A stretch of 13,405 bases of DNA, from contig CABRHR010000055.1 in the NCBI GenBank assembly GCA_902470835.1, positions 1-13,405 of the forward strand. Reading direction: 5' to 3'. This stretch comes from an uncultured Collinsella sp. (GTDB lineage Bacteria; Actinomycetota; Coriobacteriia; Coriobacteriales; Coriobacteriaceae). Of this stretch, positions 12,578 through 13,405 are shown in pieces; the first letter of the stretch is position 1; each line of letters opens with the position of its first letter. Below the pieces are notes generated by a model that saw only the letters and a list, made by a program, of their open reading frames with translations, did not search any database and was not told the origin of the DNA. A program made the translations under genes and the position numbers.

Positions 12578-13405
12578 CTATATCACCGGGATATAGTGTG
12601 ACAGATACTCCTTGAGCGCGGGGTCGCACACATAGAGAAACGTTCCTAGCATGCCTCGCGTCATGAGGACGTAGTAGGCATTGACGATGATCTTTTGCAG
12701 GTCATTGTTGCTTGCCTTTTTCTTCGCGACAGCATCTTTGAAGTTCGCCTTGTTAACGCAGACCGCACCTTTGTCCGAATCGTAGTAAATATCGGGACCC
12801 AGAATTACAAAACCATAGTTAAGGTCGTAGCCCTGCACTGTGTGGATGCATCCGACCTCGTTGACAGCATTTGCGGAGTTAACCCAATCCTTTTGGCTCG
12901 AGTTCCAACGTTTGGGTATGTCCTCGATGACGATATCGAACGCATCTTTATTGTTTTTGGTTTCCCATTTCCAGGCAAAACCAGCGGTCATGCGAGATAG
13001 ACCGGCTTCTTCTTCCTTGGCTTGCTGCAGGGAACAGAAATCCTCAAACCGGTCGACGATGCCAAGCTGATACCTGGGGATATCGCTGTTCGGGTCGCCG
13101 GTTCGCGAGTCGTAGGGCTCCGAGGCAAAGAGCTCATCAAACTTCATGCCGGCATGCATGTATGCCTTGTTATCGAGCAAGTCGTATACAAAATCGAGGT
13201 ACTCATCGCCGCCACGCACGCGCATTTGGGTACTCAAATTGAATTCTTCGGTCTCGATTCCCGCTTCCTCAAGCTGATTAAGTCGCTGCTCAAGGCCGTC
13301 TCGGTTGAGTCCGGACGCGCGAACCTGCTGTTTGGGGTCATAAAACAGATATGCCTTGTCACAGCATTTGAAAATCCAATCCACCTGGCTGCTCGTGCGC
13401 GGCAA
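12578..13405 (-). CDS. DUF2075 (Schlafen group 3-like) DNA/RNA helicase, C-terminal part, runs off the window
   Basis: About 275 residues are visible and the N-terminus lies beyond the window; the first in-window codon is an internal leucine, not a start. The sequence resembles the C-terminal half of DUF2075 superfamily-1 helicases: RTSSQVDWIF, then a conserved FNLSTQMRVRGG (key residues Q, R and GG) similar to motif IV, then CIHTVQGYDLNYGFVILGPDI (only the words TVQGYD and VILGPD need be read) as motif V, then NAYYVLMTRGMLG with an arginine finger as motif VI. Walker A and B lie outside. Such proteins often sit in restriction or defence islands, sometimes fused to a GIY-YIG nuclease. The AT-richer composition against the serine genes fits acquisition. 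Helicase class is fairly sure; role is not. Confidence 0.8.
   Translation of the reverse strand: MPRTSSQVDWIFKCCDKAYLFYDPKQQVRASGLNRDGLEQRLNQLEEAGIETEEFNLSTQMRVRGGDEYLDFVYDLLDNKAYMHAGMKFDELFASEPYDSRTGDPNSDIPRYQLGIVDRFEDFCSLQQAKEEEAGLSRMTAGFAWKWETKNNKDAFDIVIEDIPKRWNSSQKDWVNSANAVNEVGCIHTVQGYDLNYGFVILGPDIYYDSDKGAVCVNKANFKDAVAKKKASNNDLQKIIVNAYYVLMTRGMLGTFLYVCDPALKEYLSHYIPVI

Overview
The window looks like chromosomal DNA of a high-GC Gram-positive gut bacterium of the Coriobacteriia, most likely Collinsella or a close relative. This rests on GC-rich codon use, the gene content, strong AGGAG-type ribosome binding sites and the protein style. I ran no search, so genus is an inference. No rRNA, tRNA, CRISPR array or insertion sequence was seen.

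Layout. (1) Positions 1-1740 are visibly AT-richer than the middle and look accessory. They hold a pair of inverted ~50-base repeats (24-70 and 235-284), then a minus-strand gene for a protein with a DUF559-like PD-(D/E)XK nuclease domain (289-1479), then about 350 bases without a gene but with palindromes. (2) Positions 1830-7473 are ordinary GC-rich genes: a DEDDh exonuclease (-), divergent from an ArsP_2-type ten-TM metal exporter with a histidine-rich loop (+); a YaiI/UPF0178 and DUF308/HdeD-like pair (-); a nitroreductase (+) behind a candidate DtxR-class iron box; and two tandem histidine phosphatases (+). (3) Positions 7603-12084 are the serine block, all minus strand: serC then serA, closed by a terminator, followed by an M20 metallopeptidase and a short DUF1015-type protein. 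(4) Positions 12199-13405 look accessory again: a 65-residue antitoxin-like ORF with a promoter-terminator-RBS leader, a LexA-like box, and the C-terminal part of a DUF2075 helicase that runs off the edge.

How the genes may work together. SerC and SerA provide two of the three steps from 3-phosphoglycerate to serine. No HAD-type SerB lies in the window, but two histidine phosphatases lie about 2.3 kb downstream of serA, and proteins of this fold serve as phosphoserine phosphatase in Hydrogenobacter. DUF1015 genes commonly sit beside serA and serC, and the family carries a ParB/serine-kinase-like DGHHR motif. The copy here lacks that motif. The serine-phosphatase and DUF1015 links are hypotheses.

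The most unusual items are the inverted repeat pair at 24-284, the symmetric half-site array between the exonuclease and the metal exporter, the iron-box-like site before the nitroreductase, the DUF1015 protein without its signature motif, and the regulated-looking leader of the antitoxin-like ORF.
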